Assembly: GCF_029784165.1 (NCBI RefSeq)
Contig: NC_073694.1
Coordinates: forward strand, 79,075,542 to 79,139,541
Direction of reading: 5' to 3'
DNA length: 64,000 nucleotides
Origin: Wyeomyia smithii
Lineage: Eukaryota; Arthropoda; Insecta; Diptera; Culicidae
Under the pieces are notes generated by a model. The model searched no databases, was not told where the DNA came from, and saw only the letters and a program-made list of their open reading frames with translations. Position 1 is the stretch's first letter; each line of letters opens with the position of its first letter. Of this stretch, positions 33,899 to 45,955 are shown piece after piece. The position numbers and the translations under genes were made by a program.

Positions 33899-34599
33899 GT
33901 TAGTGGAATATTTAATGACCAACAAGCAACATGAGTAACATGAGTTGGTTCTATTAGGTATAATTATTTCTAATGAAGAATGAATTGAAAGTGAAGTGAA
34001 AAGGGTCTTTTGAAGTGTTGTAAAACAGAGGTTTTTTGAAGCCTTTTTTAAATCCAATTTATGCGGGTCATCATCCTACAAGGTCAATGATGTTATTGGT
34101 AGTTTATCTAGTGACAAATACAATCATTTTATGATATTCTGTGGGTCAGGGATTTGAGGCTAAGCTGCCATTTCAAAAAGTGATGTAAAACATTTAGAAG
34201 CCTAGACCAAGGGGCGCGTGTGGCTGTCAAACTCCATACATTTTCCATCTACCACTCATTGATTCTGGTACCAGCGTTTCTGGCACCCACTTTTTATTCG
34301 GTTTGCCCTAAAACTAGTGAAATAGAGTAAATGTCTCGAATTGTCGGAAAACTTATTCTCGACTAAATATCGTTATAGATAGAAAAAATAAGAACTTGTT
34401 GTTTTCAGAACAATGTGCACCTTCAATGAATAAGATAGGTTTTGTAAGCATTTGAAATGAAATATTGACGCCGTGATGAATTGATGATTGGTAGGCAAAA
34501 TGTTGACGTTTATAGTCCCCTGGCCTAGACCCATTGTTGAACAAGAATAACGACATACCATGTCTAGTAAAACGCCGAATCTCTTTTAGTTCAGATTGA

Positions 34600-35298
34600 A
34601 TATATTGTCAAAGATGACTCGTTTAAAAAAGTCGGCAACAACTCGAAAATATTTTTTTACCAGGTTTGATGCTTTTCTTGATAAAATCTAGTGAAAAAAT
34701 CGGGAAAAACTTTAGTCCTTTTTAGTAAGTTTCCAACTCTTGACTGTTTTCTGTAGAGAAAATAGCACCCCGAAAATCGCCAAGTATTTTCCAAGAAAAA
34801 TTTTTTTTGCGTCATGTAAATCTATTTGTCACTTTTATCATCTTGCCCTTAACTTCGTATTTAACCAGATTGATAATCTAAATTTTTATTAAATCTGCCA
34901 AGTGCAACCGAAGTTCTTGCAGTTTAGGTGATTTTGATGGCATTTTTCGAAAAAATTCTTCAAGGAACGTTTAACCCCAAATGGCGTATCTTCTGGTGAA
35001 GTAGATAGTTCTGGTAAGGTAGCGTGATTATCCCAATTTTCAACAAAATCTATTAAGTCTAGCAGGAAATATTGTGATTTTAATGATTTTGATGTTATTT
35101 TGAAAAAAACACACACTCGGCTTATACGTGGCATTAAAGCTCTTGAGTTGCTCTACAAAACCCTATATTCAGATATTTTTTCTAGTGATGTTGAGAAGAG
35201 TAGGATGACCCTGAAAATAGACAATTTTCAAAATGCAGTTTTTTCGTCATGTTACCTCTTTGCTATATATTGTGACCATGCGTTTTGAAATACTCTTA
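34600..35298. repeat. Dispersed repeat (family B), left part, split by pogo
   Basis: GTTTAACCCCAAATGGCGTATCTTC, AGTTCTGGTAAGGTAG and CAACAAAATCTATTAAGTCTA recur in the same direction at 63790-64000. The part at 35110-35298 (CTCTTGAGTTGCTCTACAAAA, TGTTACCTCTTTGC) recurs inverted at 62912-63190. The repeat resumes at 38982 after the pogo insertion. Confidence 0.7.
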
Positions 35299-38200
35299 GG
35301 GTAAATGTACCCTTAGTGGAGGTAGTACCAATAGTGGAGGTAGTGCGATATAGAGAGTTTTTTCTTTTATTTTGAGTAAGACTGGCAAAAAAAGTATAAT
35401 GCAACATGTTTGTATGGGTTTTATGTAATGTTTAAGGGAAAAAATCCCATTTTACAGCGAAACATGAAAGAGAAAAAACATTTTTCCAAATCACTAGCTG
35501 AATACCGCTTGATTTTTAGTGTTTTCTTAAGCTGCATTCGATTTTATTTAAGGGATATTTATTAAGTTAAACCAAAGTCTCATATAATTTTTAGTACTTA
35601 TTATGTAGAAAACTCATCAATTTAAAGATTCATTAGCACTCAAATCGTTTTTGTTTGATTTAACCCCGTTTTTTTCAACTGCGCCATTATTGGTACACAG
35701 AAACACCGTTGCTCCCATAGTGGAGGCATTCGAATGTTTACAAGTGTCAAACGAAAACAAATCGTTTACAGTTCAGATTTTTGAATATTCAGCGCATATA
35801 CATTGTTTGCGCAGCGAACAGGTTTCGAGCTATATCATTGGACCTCAGCTCACCAGTGTGTCCATTCGCGCCTCGCCGTGTGTGCGATTGTCGCATCTTT
35901 GCTTGCTTCGTCCTCCGCTTTGTGCCGTGTTACACTCCGAACGCAAAACGATCAGCGACGATCCTATTTTCCGTTTTTTTAGAGATACCACTCGCTTACC
36001 CGCCTCTACGCGTTGACGAAGGCGTCCACATATAGGTAAAAACTCTAGAATTCTTGTATTAAAAAAACGTTTTAGCTTCATAACTCATTTCAAAATGGAT
36101 TCTGCAGCGAAAAAAACACATAAACACGATGAAGGAGCTATCACCCGCTGCATGGAGTTGGTCCTCTCTAAGAAAAAGTCACTGTACGCAGCATGCAAAG
36201 CTTATGGCATCCCTCAGTCTACCGTTCGTTACCGACTTAGTGGCAAGTGGACCAGAAAAGCCCGGAAACGGCCACCTACTGTTCTAACAGGAGACGAAGA
36301 ACAGAAACTCGTGCAATATTTGAAAACGATGGAGAAGAAAGGATTTCCGGTAGTTAAGGAATTACTTCTGCATAAAGTGAAGACATTCTTCGGAACGAAT
36401 TCTCGACCCAATCCGTTCACGAACAATGTCCCAGGTTTGTATTCATTATAATGAAAATCAGTCAAAAAATTGTTAACATCTTATCGGTTATAGGTCGAAA
36501 ATGGCTGGAAGGATTCCTTCGCCGGCATCGTGAAATCACTTTCCGCACGCCAGAAACTGTGTCTTCCGCAAGTTCTAAAGAAAAAGAGGCAGACATTCGC
36601 GGATGGTTCACGAACGTAACATCATATCTCGAGGAAATCAACCTTATGTCAGCCGCATCGGATGCAAGCCGCATACACAACGGCGATGAAACGTCATTCT
36701 ACCTACACCCACAAACGAAAGCCGTGCTAGCTAGCCGTGGCACTAAGAATGTGTATGAATGCGAGCATGCAGACGGGCACAAAAACAACAGTAATGTTTA
36801 CCTTCGGAGCAGACGGATCAGTTGTACCTCCAGGAGTTGTTCTTCCTATGCAGCGCCTATCTGTGGAAGTATTGCAGAAGTTCCCCGGAGAGTGGGTATT
36901 GGCAAAAGTGCAAAGGGGTGGATGGATACTGCCAACTTTATGCTATACATCAGGAACGTTTTCTACCCTCATCTTCAAAGGAAAAAAGTGCAGTTCCCAG
37001 TGCTGTATTTCGTGGATGGTCACTCTTCACACACGACTGCGGAGGTGGCCGATCTGTGCTTGGATTTGGGTATTGTGCTGATTGCTTTATATCCAAACAA
37101 TACGAGAATAACTCAGCCAGCAGACGTCGCCATTTTTAAACCATTGAAAAGTGCCTGGAAGACTGCCGTATCGGGGTGGTGGCTGGAAAATGGAGGTGAA
37201 AATCTATTGCTGTAACACTTTCCTGACGTACTGCAAAAGGCTATGAACAAAGGAATCAAAACGGCCAGTGTTAAGAACGGGTTAAGAGTTTGCGGATTAT
37301 TCCCTTTTGGTCCTGAAAATGTGGATAACGACAAATGTATTGCCAAGTCAACTAGCGAAAACCCTAATAAACCAGTAGCTCAAGAAACAGACAAGGAACT
37401 TTCCACCTTCAATTCAGTAGAGGTCAATCCTGAATTGAATGAGGAAAAAGAAGATGTAATTATTGAAGATTCGGTTATCATTCAAACTTCAATAATCAAA
37501 GCTACTATAGATTGCATTGGTAGGGAGCGCATTAACAGCTTTAGTAGCGGTTCTGTCTTATCTGCAGAAGGAGAAATCATCCGGCAGCTATATGAGATGT
37601 TGTTGATGCCTATTGATTCGCAGTTATTGAACAGTACAACTCCAGAGATGACTGTGTCAAGTGACTACATATCTGAGGATAATCCAACATATATTGAGGA
37701 GGTAGGTGACGATAGTTTCATATCAGATGACAGTATTCCACTCAGTGTCATGAAAGAGAAGACTGGACACAACATTCCGAGCCGTAAAATAAGCATAACC
37801 GAATTGCTTCAAACTCCGCCAACTCCTCGTCGGAGCAACCTTTACAGGAATTATAAAAGAAAATTCCACCCGGTACTGACGGCCTCAGAGCGGCTTGAAG
37901 AAATCCGACGACACGAACAAGAAAAAAAAAAGGTGCAGCCAGGAAAAAAGCCAGAGTAGCTTGCTAAAATAAAAAAAGAACAACTGAAGAAAGAAAAAAA
38001 CAAAAATTCGTGAGCGAAAACAAGAGGAAGCTGAGCAACGTAAGAATAAAAGAGAAGAACTTCGAAAAAGAAACAGAAAAAAGCTGAGCTACGAAAAAAA
38101 GAGAGAGAGGAGAAAAACCGTAAAAAGCTAATGGAAAATAATCGAGAAAAAAAGCAAAAGATCGAGTTACTCGAGGCACTGAAGCTAAAACGTCAGAGAT

Positions 38201-38979
38201 AATTCTCGTCTGATGATTTTTTTCAGGTTATTTTTTTGTTATATCATTTTAACTGACTTTTAATATAAGCTATCTTTTGAATACATTGACTTTGTATTCA
38301 ATGCATTTGAAATGCTCCATGGTTACTGGTTAATAAATCCCATATTTTCATTAAATGTTGTTAATTTTCAATTGCATAGAAAATGAGCGAAAATGAAAAT
38401 GAGTCCAGTCAACTCGATTTTCTAGTTTGAATTATATCTAAACTCAACCTATTATAATATTACCAAAATTTCATAGATTCTTCTTAGTTTCATTCACAAT
38501 TCTAAATGAAATGTTCAGCAGAGTTATAGACAGTGGACTGTAGATTATATAAAAAATGACGGACCTATGTCCCATTTTTTGTGTAATAAAATATTCACAT
38601 TGATTTCCATATTTATTTTAAACTCATCGTTTTTTGTTTTCTATACTTGTGACTGTTCAACAAACTTCAAAAGATACAATCTTCATCCATTTCATTTATA
38701 GAAATTTCAAGTTTTTAAAACTACCTCCACTATAGGTACATGGTACCACCATTATAGGAACAGTACCTCCACTAAAGGTACAAAAGCTATGATAACAATT
38801 GTTGATTTTTTTCAAATTCATTAGTTTTAAAAATGCACAACGAGTTATTTATTAGCAAAACAACTAAATTGTCTTTAAAATCATATGTTCATACATCCAA
38901 AGTTAACTAAGTCTCAATTGGATTCGTTAAAATTTCTCAGAAGTAGCTACTATTTGCGCCACTATTGGTACATTTACCC
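35299..38979 (+). mobile_element. pogo-type DNA transposon, 3681 bp, TA target duplication
   Basis: Ends GGGTAAATGTACC and inverted GGTACATTTACCC, flanked by TA on both sides (35297-35298 and 38980-38981). Internal copies of TAGTGGAGG or CCTCCACTA cluster near both ends. It encodes one transposase with an intron (36095 onward). A related empty site at 62912-62944 (inverted) carries the flanks joined across a single TA. Both ends are well preserved although the gene is broken. Confidence 0.88.
36095..37959 (+). pseudogene. pogo transposase with one short intron, frameshifts and a stop
   Basis: Exon 1 (36095-36434) starts MDSAAKKTHKHDEGAI and carries a psq-type helix-turn-helix (YAACKAYGIPQSTVRYRL) and the start of a CENP-B-like second domain. 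A 59-nt intron (36435-36493, GTTTGT...TATAG) is removed to join NNVPG to RKWLEGFLRRH. The DDE_1 core follows: first Asp in IHNGDETSFYL, second in VLYFVDGHSSH, third in RITQPADVAIF (35 residues after the second). The frame shifts near 36780 and back near 36920, and TAA at 37213-37215 (after NLLL) precedes further coding sequence. The tail to 37959 is acidic, then Lys-rich and charged to about 38200. CENP-B/jerky-like pogo relatives have this domain order. Confidence 0.85.
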
Positions 38980-38981
38980 TA

Positions 38982-39270
38982 GTTTAGAATAATACTACAC
39001 ATTTTTAGAAAAATCCATCAAGTCTTTAAGGCAGGAGTTATTGCATTTTTTGTATTTGGACATTTTTGGACATATCATTTTCAAGGGCCGTTTTACCCCA
39101 CTTAACCTCAATGAAAAAATTGAAATTTTGCAAAACTTCCTACCTTGATTGGAGAAACAAACGCTGAAAATTTCAGAGATGTATGTAAATCACGAACGAC
39201 AAACTTTTTTGATCATCGCCAGCTGTTTCAAACATTGTAAAACCGTCAACCATATCCAAATATTTCCGAT
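38982..39270. repeat. Family B repeat, right part after pogo
   Basis: GTTTAGAATAATACTAC, GGGCCGTTTTACCCC and GCAAAACTTCCTACCTTG recur inverted at 62740-62945. With 34600-35298 it forms one unit that pogo has split. Confidence 0.65.
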
Positions 39271-39699
39271 TGAATCCGTTGCATGATTTCAATGGACCAT
39301 TTTCAATGTAACGATCCGAAGTATCCTTACAAATTTAATTACTACACAACCAATCGTCCAAACCAAATTGCACGAAATGTTTTTTGCGTATTTTATGTAA
39401 CATGCTATCAGTTTTATTCTCTGATATCACTTCCAAAGTTCCAAAAACTATTAAACCGATCATTGTGAGAACCGCGGAACTTAATGCGTTTCCTTTCTAC
39501 AACATGCTGCATCCCTTAACGAAAATGCAATTTATCGAACAATGATACCCACTGATATATCTCACTTAGATTAGAATACTTTGTACAATATTTTCAAATG
39601 AAATTCAATTCGTTTTCGTATTCAGTAACAAGGATGTAGATTACAAGTGATAAACTGCCTTGGCAAAGCCTTGGTGCTACATTCCGATTCGGAACTTGA

Positions 39700-39872
39700 C
39701 CTTCTGTTTATTTATACACAGACTTCGCAGCCGACTATTTAGTGTACAGAACAATTGCGAGGCTAGCGCTACGATCCTACTGACACTAACAGTCTCTCCC
39801 GAGCCGAGACTCGAACCTACGACGACTGGCTTGTTGGGCCAGCATCGTACCTCGAGACCATCTGGGAGATGA
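39700..39872 (-). mobile_element. tRNA-derived SINE, second family, minus strand
   Basis: On the minus strand: TCTCCCAGATGGTCTCGAGG (A box TGGTCTCGAGGTACGA at 39845-39860), then GTAGGTTCGAGTCTCGG (B box GGTTCGAGTC at 39808-39817). A fragment with GGCCAGCATCGAGACCATC lies at 40977-40997. No cloverleaf that would support a tRNA gene. Target duplication not identified. Confidence 0.6.
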
Positions 39873-39892
39873 CCTATGTTTTCTTGTTTTGA

Positions 39893-40562
39893 AGTAGAAT
39901 ACTTCTCTCAGGAAGTTCGGCTACATAGGGATGTAAAATGAAAATCTATAACCGAAAAAAGTTAAAAATATGTCCAATTTCAAATGCTAAAAAATCGGTT
40001 AGTATTCGATGGATTTCCTTCGTTCTTGCAGCAGTAGATTGGAAAATCTTCTAAGATTCATCCCAAATGAAGATGATTGTAATTTTATTATTCAAACTAT
40101 TGTATTATTGAAAATAGTCAAGCCTTGTCAAAACGCAAAATTCGACCTCTGATTGGTCGTTACATGATTGCTTCCCAAGCACGGTCTACAGAATCATATA
40201 CCTTGCAATTGAAAATATGCTGGTTGGCCTATATAAGAGCCTGTTTCAGCCGAAGCCGCTTATAATAGTTCTAGACAGCGAAAACAGCAGTCATCCCTTA
40301 GCAGTAGCAGTGCAGTGGATACCAGCGATAGCGGATAGCGGTGGAGCAATGGATGGCGAATGGCTGCTGCAAATACACAACAGTGTGATGTTTATTACGA
40401 TTTGTTGATACTGTGCTTAACAAACGGTATATACGAAACCAATCCGATTTCAAAATGACTGACACGCAAACAGCCGGGTTATCTTCCTTGTAAAAGTATT
40501 CTACTTCAACCTTGCGGTCGTGGCTTTGCACACAACCCTCCTGTGATGTTTCTGCGAAATGG
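39893..40562. repeat. Family A, most compact copy with CCAAT and TATA motifs
   Basis: Left end TTGAAGTAGAATACTTCTC, right end AAAGTATTCTACTTCAACC followed by GCGGTCGTGGCTTTGCACAC. On the plus strand it has CTCTGATTGGTCG (inverted CCAAT), GATTGCTTCCCAAGCACGG, then CCTATATAAGAGCCTG (TATA box about 40231-40238), then CAGTGGATACCAGCGATAGCG. The spacing (CCAAT about 75 bp before TATA) looks like a pol II promoter. No intact gene follows. A small non-autonomous copy of the same family as 6070-12280. Confidence 0.6.
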
Positions 40563-40668
40563 GTCCATTTTGGCATGCTCTTCAAGAATAGCCATTAAAA
40601 TCGAGGTTGTGAGAATCAAACCTTACTTTCTTAATGGCTATTCTTGAAAAGCATGCCAAAATAGTCCC
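40561..40668. repeat. 38-bp-arm hairpin, copy 1
   Basis: Arms 40561-40598 and 40631-40668 with a 32-nt loop and a few mismatches at the base (GGGTCC opposite GTCCC). A shared flank (GAGAATAGAAGCAGCATAGC, GATATTAGATACTTTCAAGC) follows to about 40790. Confidence 0.85.
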
Positions 40669-41459
40669 GTTATCGCAAAAAATAAGAAAACCCTCAATTT
40701 TTACGTAGGACTTTTATGAGAATAGAAGCAGCATAGCAAAAGCATGGCGAAATGGATATTAGATACTTTCAAGCTCAAAAGACAAACCGTTTAAAATGAT
40801 TGGAAACATGGAAAGGAGACCATCCTCGTCCTTGGAACCAGCATAAAGTATCATTGCTTGTCATACATTGGTTTTTAGATGCATTACGTCAAATATTGTC
40901 TCACTACGTAATTATGGTTGGTTCAGGTATCAAAGCATGATTCGTGATTATTCTACTGATTTGACTGGCTACAAAGGCCAGCATCGAGACCATCTGGGAG
41001 ATGATTCAACTAACTACGGAACAAAATATTTCATTTTTTTCACTTCAGGGAGTTGGATCAATAAACCTTTTAAACAAGTCGTTGTTGTTGTTTTATTTGT
41101 CTCATAACAATATGTTTGTTTCTAAACTCTTTCGGGGTTTCATTCACTACACTTTCACATTACATCATCACATGGTTTGAAGATGATTTACGTGAAGGAT
41201 ATCCAGAAGGTACACAACAGTAGGAACCTTTTCTAAAATACAACAAATAGTTCTAGCAGAACGAGCTTTAAGCTAGAGAGATTCAGTAAAAGCCCTCGTA
41301 TTCCTGATCGAAATTTGACGCTTTGTACATACTTGGAATTATCCGATTTAAGTCAAATATGCGTAATTTTGTTCGCAAACTTGTTGCCATTTAGAAGTCA
41401 ACTTCATTATTCCCTTTTTACAAAACTCCCCTTATTTGCAAAAAAAAACTCAGACAGCC

Positions 41460-42362
41460 AGTTTTCTTTCGCAAGCCTCTTTTGAGGCCAACTTAGTATC
41501 ACCAAGAGCGTTTTGCATGGACCGGAAGAGATGATAATCACTCGGTGTCAAGTCCGGACTGGGTGGGTACGATAGGATATCCCATCCGAGCTCCCGTAGC
41601 TTTTGGCTGGTCATCAAAAATGTGTGAGGCCGAGCGTTTTCCTAGTGGAAAACAACACCATTCCTATTGACCAATTCTAGCCGCTTATGGTCAATCGCCT
41701 GCTTCAAACGGTCGAGCTGCTCACAATAGAGAACCGAATTGAGGATCTGGCCATAGTTGAGCAGCTCATAGTGAATGATTCCCATCCAATCCCACCAAAC
41801 ACACAGCAAAACCTTCTTGGCCGTCAACCCGATGGTTTGGGCCGGTTCACCGCACTTTGACCAAGATTTTTTTCGCTTGAGGTTGTCGTACGTGATCCAC
41901 TTTTCATCACCAGTCACCTCCACTCCAAAAATGGGTCGAGCTCGTTCCGTTTCAGCAGTGCATCGCAGGCGTTGATTCGGTCTAAGAGCTTTTTTTTTGC
42001 GTCAACTCGTGTGGCACCCAAACATCCAGCTTTTTTTGGAATCCAATCTGCAAATGGTTCCAAATAGTTTTATGGTCTATACCCAGTTCCTGGGCAATCG
42101 AGCGAATGCTCACATGCCGGTCTACTTGGATGATTTCCACGATTTTATCGGTTTCTATGATGATTGACCTACCAGTAGGGGGTGTATCTTCGACAGCCAC
42201 TACCCCAGAATAAAATCGATCAAACCAACGCTGTGCTGTGCGAATCGTTACAGTATCGGACCCATAAACTTCACAATTTTTTTTTGCCGCCTTTGTTGCA
42301 TTTTCACCTCTCAGGTAGTAAAAACGTAAAACATGACGAATTTCTTGCTTGGTGGACTCCAT
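41460..42362 (-). pseudogene. mariner transposase (DD34D type), frameshifted and stopped
   Basis: From ATG 42362 (MESTKQEIRHVLRFYYLRGENATKAA): two HTH regions (AQRWFDRFYSG, then SIRSIAQELGIDHKTIWNHL), ending after HELTQKK at a run of A. Past two or more frame changes (41924-41985) the core continues: VTGDEKWITY (first Asp), LLCVWWDWMGIIHYELL (second Asp), then TAG where ENARPHT follows, and YPPSPDLTPSDYHLF (third Asp region), ending near 41460. SETMAR/HsMar-like motif order. The terminal inverted repeats were not resolved. Confidence 0.88.
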
Positions 42363-42597
42363 CTTTGGCGCTCTATAACTTGAGACTGGAACGTACGATC
42401 ACAACACTGTCAAAGCGTCACTTGTAGCACAGATTGTCGTCTCTAAATAGCCGTATAATATGACCCGACACGACATATGTTTAAGTGTTGCCATCTATTG
42501 ACGATATACGACATTTCTTTTTCCCCAACCCAATATCTCTGTTAAATAATTGTTTTTCCTTTGGCCCTCGCCGGAATTCATTGTGCAGTATGAATTA

Positions 42598-42933
42598 CAC
42601 TAAGGTCGCTTTTTACGCGGGGGATGCGTTCCAAATTTGTATGGGCCCGCGTAAAAAACGACTTTTATGAGTTGCAAATATAACAAAGAAAACCGTTTTA
42701 AAACGTTCAAATCTTGTTTGAATATGATAGTAGCCAATCTAGAGACCAAAATGCAATATTTTAAATTTTGAGTATTTACACCAAAAATTGTGAATTTTTT
42801 GAAAACTGATATATGATCACTCGTGGTCTAAAACGGAGAACGTGATTGAAATGAGGTCGATATCTTGTACCGTTTTTATGTAATGGAGGAAAGCAACCCG
42901 CGTAAAAAAACCGCGTAAAAAGCGACCTTACTG
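42598..42933. mobile_element. 336-bp Tc1/mariner-type MITE with TA duplication
   Basis: Ends CACTAAGGTCGCTTTTTACG and, inverted, CAGTAAGGTCGCTTTTTACG, flanked by TA (42596-42597 and 42934-42935). Related to the MITE nested in the hAT at 2625-2779. The CAGTA start and TA target fit pogo/Tigger-like or other Tc1/mariner MITEs. Confidence 0.85.
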
Positions 42934-43342
42934 TAAAACTGAATATTTTCTGTTTTGCAAGACTTTATCGTTGCTAACAAAATAACCAAAAAACATGTCG
43001 AATCTGAATGTCTAGAAGAGTTTGTTATTTATTTCCAAGCTTGGAGTTCATGCGAAAGTTCCTAAAACTCATGGAAATATATAATGTACTACCTAATGAA
43101 CATACAGATGAGTAAAACATACTTTCAATTAAACCATAGTTATTTTCCTTCAGTTCAAGATTAGAACTTCATTTGCAATTTTCTGAATTAAGGACGTTTC
43201 CATATAGGACTCGTATGCTTTTATGGGCAGTAAATTGATTTCACATGCTTCCAAAGATTGACTTTGCGATTTGCTTATACTACCGCTATTCGCATAACAG
43301 TCCAATGTTAAAGTCCTATGTTTTCTTGCTTTTTTTCGAAAT

Positions 43343-43450
43343 GGGTCCATTTTGGCATGCTCTTCAAGAATAGCCATTAAAATCGAGGTTGTAGGAATCA
43401 AACCTTACTTTTTTAATGGCTATTCTTGAAAAGCATGCCAAAATGGACCC
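43343..43450. repeat. 38-bp-arm hairpin, copy 2
   Basis: Arms 43343-43380 and 43413-43450 pair over 38 bp with a single mismatch and a 32-nt loop. Left arm identical to copy 1 at 40561; the downstream flank is also shared to about 43550. Confidence 0.9.
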
Positions 43451-43762
43451 ATTATCGTAAAAAAAACATTCAAATTTTACATAGGACTATTATGAGAATA
43501 GAGGCAGTATAGCAAAAGCATGGCGAAAAGGATATTAGATACTTTCAAGCTCTACTGGTTCTACTGATTTATTTGTACAATATGTTGATTTCCAAAAATT
43601 TGGCTTTAAGATGTAGAAGTCAAATAGTTTTTGTTTGTCGCCGCCAGGATTGCAAGTGCACTCAATCATGTTTTATATGATTTAGAACAATATTCGGAAA
43701 CACATTCGATATTTGTTTATTTGAAAATTACATCAACAGGCCTTGTGACCCAAATGATTTGC

Positions 43763-43972
43763 TTACACTGGAAATTCTTGACTTAAGAAGCGGGTCTTCA
43801 GCATCCTGCGGCTGGTGTCGAAATCAAAGCATGTAGCATAACGATTGGAATGGCACTGGAAACTGGTTATCGTGCTGAAGCTGCTGTAGTTCGTTCGCCT
43901 ACTCGGAACGTGAAGAAGGAGGCTATTTCGCAAAATGCGTGGTCGAACATAAATCAGAGGCGTCTCGTCCAC
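43763..43972 (-). pseudogene. LINE ORF2 C-terminal fragment, minus strand
   Basis: Reads LLLHVPSRRTNYSSFSTI, then FNRYATCFDFD-like residues (RYATCFDFDTSRRMLKTRFL). This pattern (PxRRTNY, CFDF, R..LK..FL) is the extreme C-terminus of a LINE reverse-transcriptase protein. A related fragment lies at 45453-45893 on the plus strand. Confidence 0.55.
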
Positions 43973-44823
43973 CTGTTCAACCTGTTCATAGGACAGGTAG
44001 ACAATCTCAGAAAAAAAGTGATTTTTTCACATTTGAGAGTGGATGAAAAATCATCGGAGTAATTTATTTGTAATTTCAATGTTATCCCGAACATCCTTAT
44101 TTTATTTTCTACATAGTGGAAATGTATGCACCGTGGAGAATGTAACCTGATGGGCTACATTTCAGACTACGCCATACAACTCATACGCAACGCAACCCAC
44201 ACGCAATAATGACTACCGTTTGTTCAGACCTTTCACCTGAACTAACCGTCGTTCAACACTTCTCTGCACCTTCAAGTGCGGCAGGGTAGACGCAGTCATT
44301 TATGCTCACCACTACTAATACGACGCCTCGCGTAAAAATGACATTTTTGGTTCAAACTTTCTGCTGAACAAAACCGATGTCAGCGAGAGAAAACATTCAT
44401 TACACACCACCTCTCTTTAGTGTCTGGTAATCTGTTTCGTTAAGGCGGCTTTCTGTTTCTTCTCTCGACGTCATTAAAATTTGAGAGAGACCACGTGGCC
44501 GCGAGAGTTCGCAGATCCATCTTCAGAGCTTTCGTAGTGCAAATGAAAAACGAGCAAATTCATCCATTATTTCTGTCAATGTGATGGAATTCTTCCGTCG
44601 ATGTATAGTTTCATTTAAACCTCTACACCCATTGTGTTCATTCGAAAACTTGAACCTTGCATAGTCCGCATAGTATACGTTTGTCTTCTTACGCGCTGCT
44701 TTCATTTAGTTTAAAATTTCAACATCGTCAAAGGAAACGCTTTAGCATTGAACAAAGATAGGTTTTTTACTCATGGCAAATAGATCATAAACATAATTTT
44801 AATTATCGTTGGACAAAACCTGA

Positions 44824-45051
44824 ATGATACTGACATTGCATATCACAACGCCATCCGTCGAGCGAACTTTTCTAGTTCTTCGACGGATCCAGAGTTATTT
44901 ACGACTAAAACCGATCATTGAGAATTATGATGTGATAAATGTGGATATAGTTTTCCTCTATGAAATGATGCAGATATCATTATTCTACGAGAAAATTATC
45001 GGAAAACTCGCGGTCATAATAGACCGTAGAATTTCTTTGCCATACAGATAA
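44824..45051 (+). other. Possible hAT dimerisation-domain fragment
   Basis: SVERTFLVLRRIQSYLRL resembles the ERSFSTLRRIKTYLR motif of hAT C-termini. Short, with no supporting ends. Confidence 0.25.
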
Positions 45052-45399
45052 ATGTAGAGAGATAAAAATGTAGAGAGTTAAAAGTTTTCGAAACTATTAT
45101 CACGATACTGTTGTTTCAGTGTTGCAAATGTTGATTGAACAGGTAGCCCACTTGGTCACACGTCGCCTCTGACATAAATACATATTGAGTTCAAGAATCG
45201 AGAGTTGCCGGACAATCAACACATGTGGTCAATACGTTGGAGAGGACACGCAAAAGTTTAAGCTTTATTTATCCAATGTGCTCGGCAATTCATAAACACA
45301 AAAATCGTATTGTTTCGGTGAACTTTGGTTTCGGGCGAACGATCAGTTTCGATGCGCTCTAAAAACCGCTCTTTACTTTCGCGAACCGGTGCGTATCAA

Positions 45400-45955
45400 C
45401 GGCTCGTGCATCCTTAAAAATCGTCAGCAACCGAAACAGCCAATAGCGAGCCTTGTTGTCGCAGAAGCTATTGACGCTGGTGCCAGTAATGCGAAACCGA
45501 ATGCATGTGTTTGTACGATACGCTCTTCGGATGCTTCCCTGGCAGCAGCCCATGCGTGACACCAGATACGAGGACCGGTGCCAGCTCCTCCAGATCGATA
45601 CTCTTCAATTACGCAGAGAAACAGCTCGCGCTATGCTAGTTTCTGATATCCTGACATCACGGATCTACTGCCCTGTCATCCTCCGTCAAATCAACCTGAA
45701 CGCTCCTACTAGAACCCTACGAAGGACTCCAGCCTTGCACTTACCCTTTCGTCGAACCAAATACAGCTCAAATAGTGCCATCTTGGGTATCCAGCGTGCT
45801 TTCAACAGAGTGTCACTAGTTTTTGATTTTCATTTATCTTATAGAGTCTTACGATCGAAATTTTTGTCATTGTTCCGAAGACTGTTTTATTAGAAGCCAT
45901 TAGGACAAGTTATTTTATGTCTGTTGGTAGTAGTTAAATAAATAAATAAATGTGA
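45400..45955 (+). pseudogene. LINE 3' fragment with (TAAA)n tail
   Basis: The frame at 45453-45893 shows FVRYALRMLPWQ, RYEDRCQLLQIDTLQLRRE, YCPVILRQIN, LHLPFRRTKYSSN and VFDFHLSYRVLRSKFL, the post-RT region of a non-LTR ORF2. After the stop, GTTAAATAAATAAATAAATG at 45934-45952 is a microsatellite-type 3' tail. The RT itself is missing, as expected of a 5'-truncated insertion. Confidence 0.75.

Noticed and set aside
35651..36035. Frames of 84-121 codons upstream of the pogo transposase
   Set aside because: Non-coding 5' part of the pogo element; frames overlap, contain subterminal repeat motifs and no domain.
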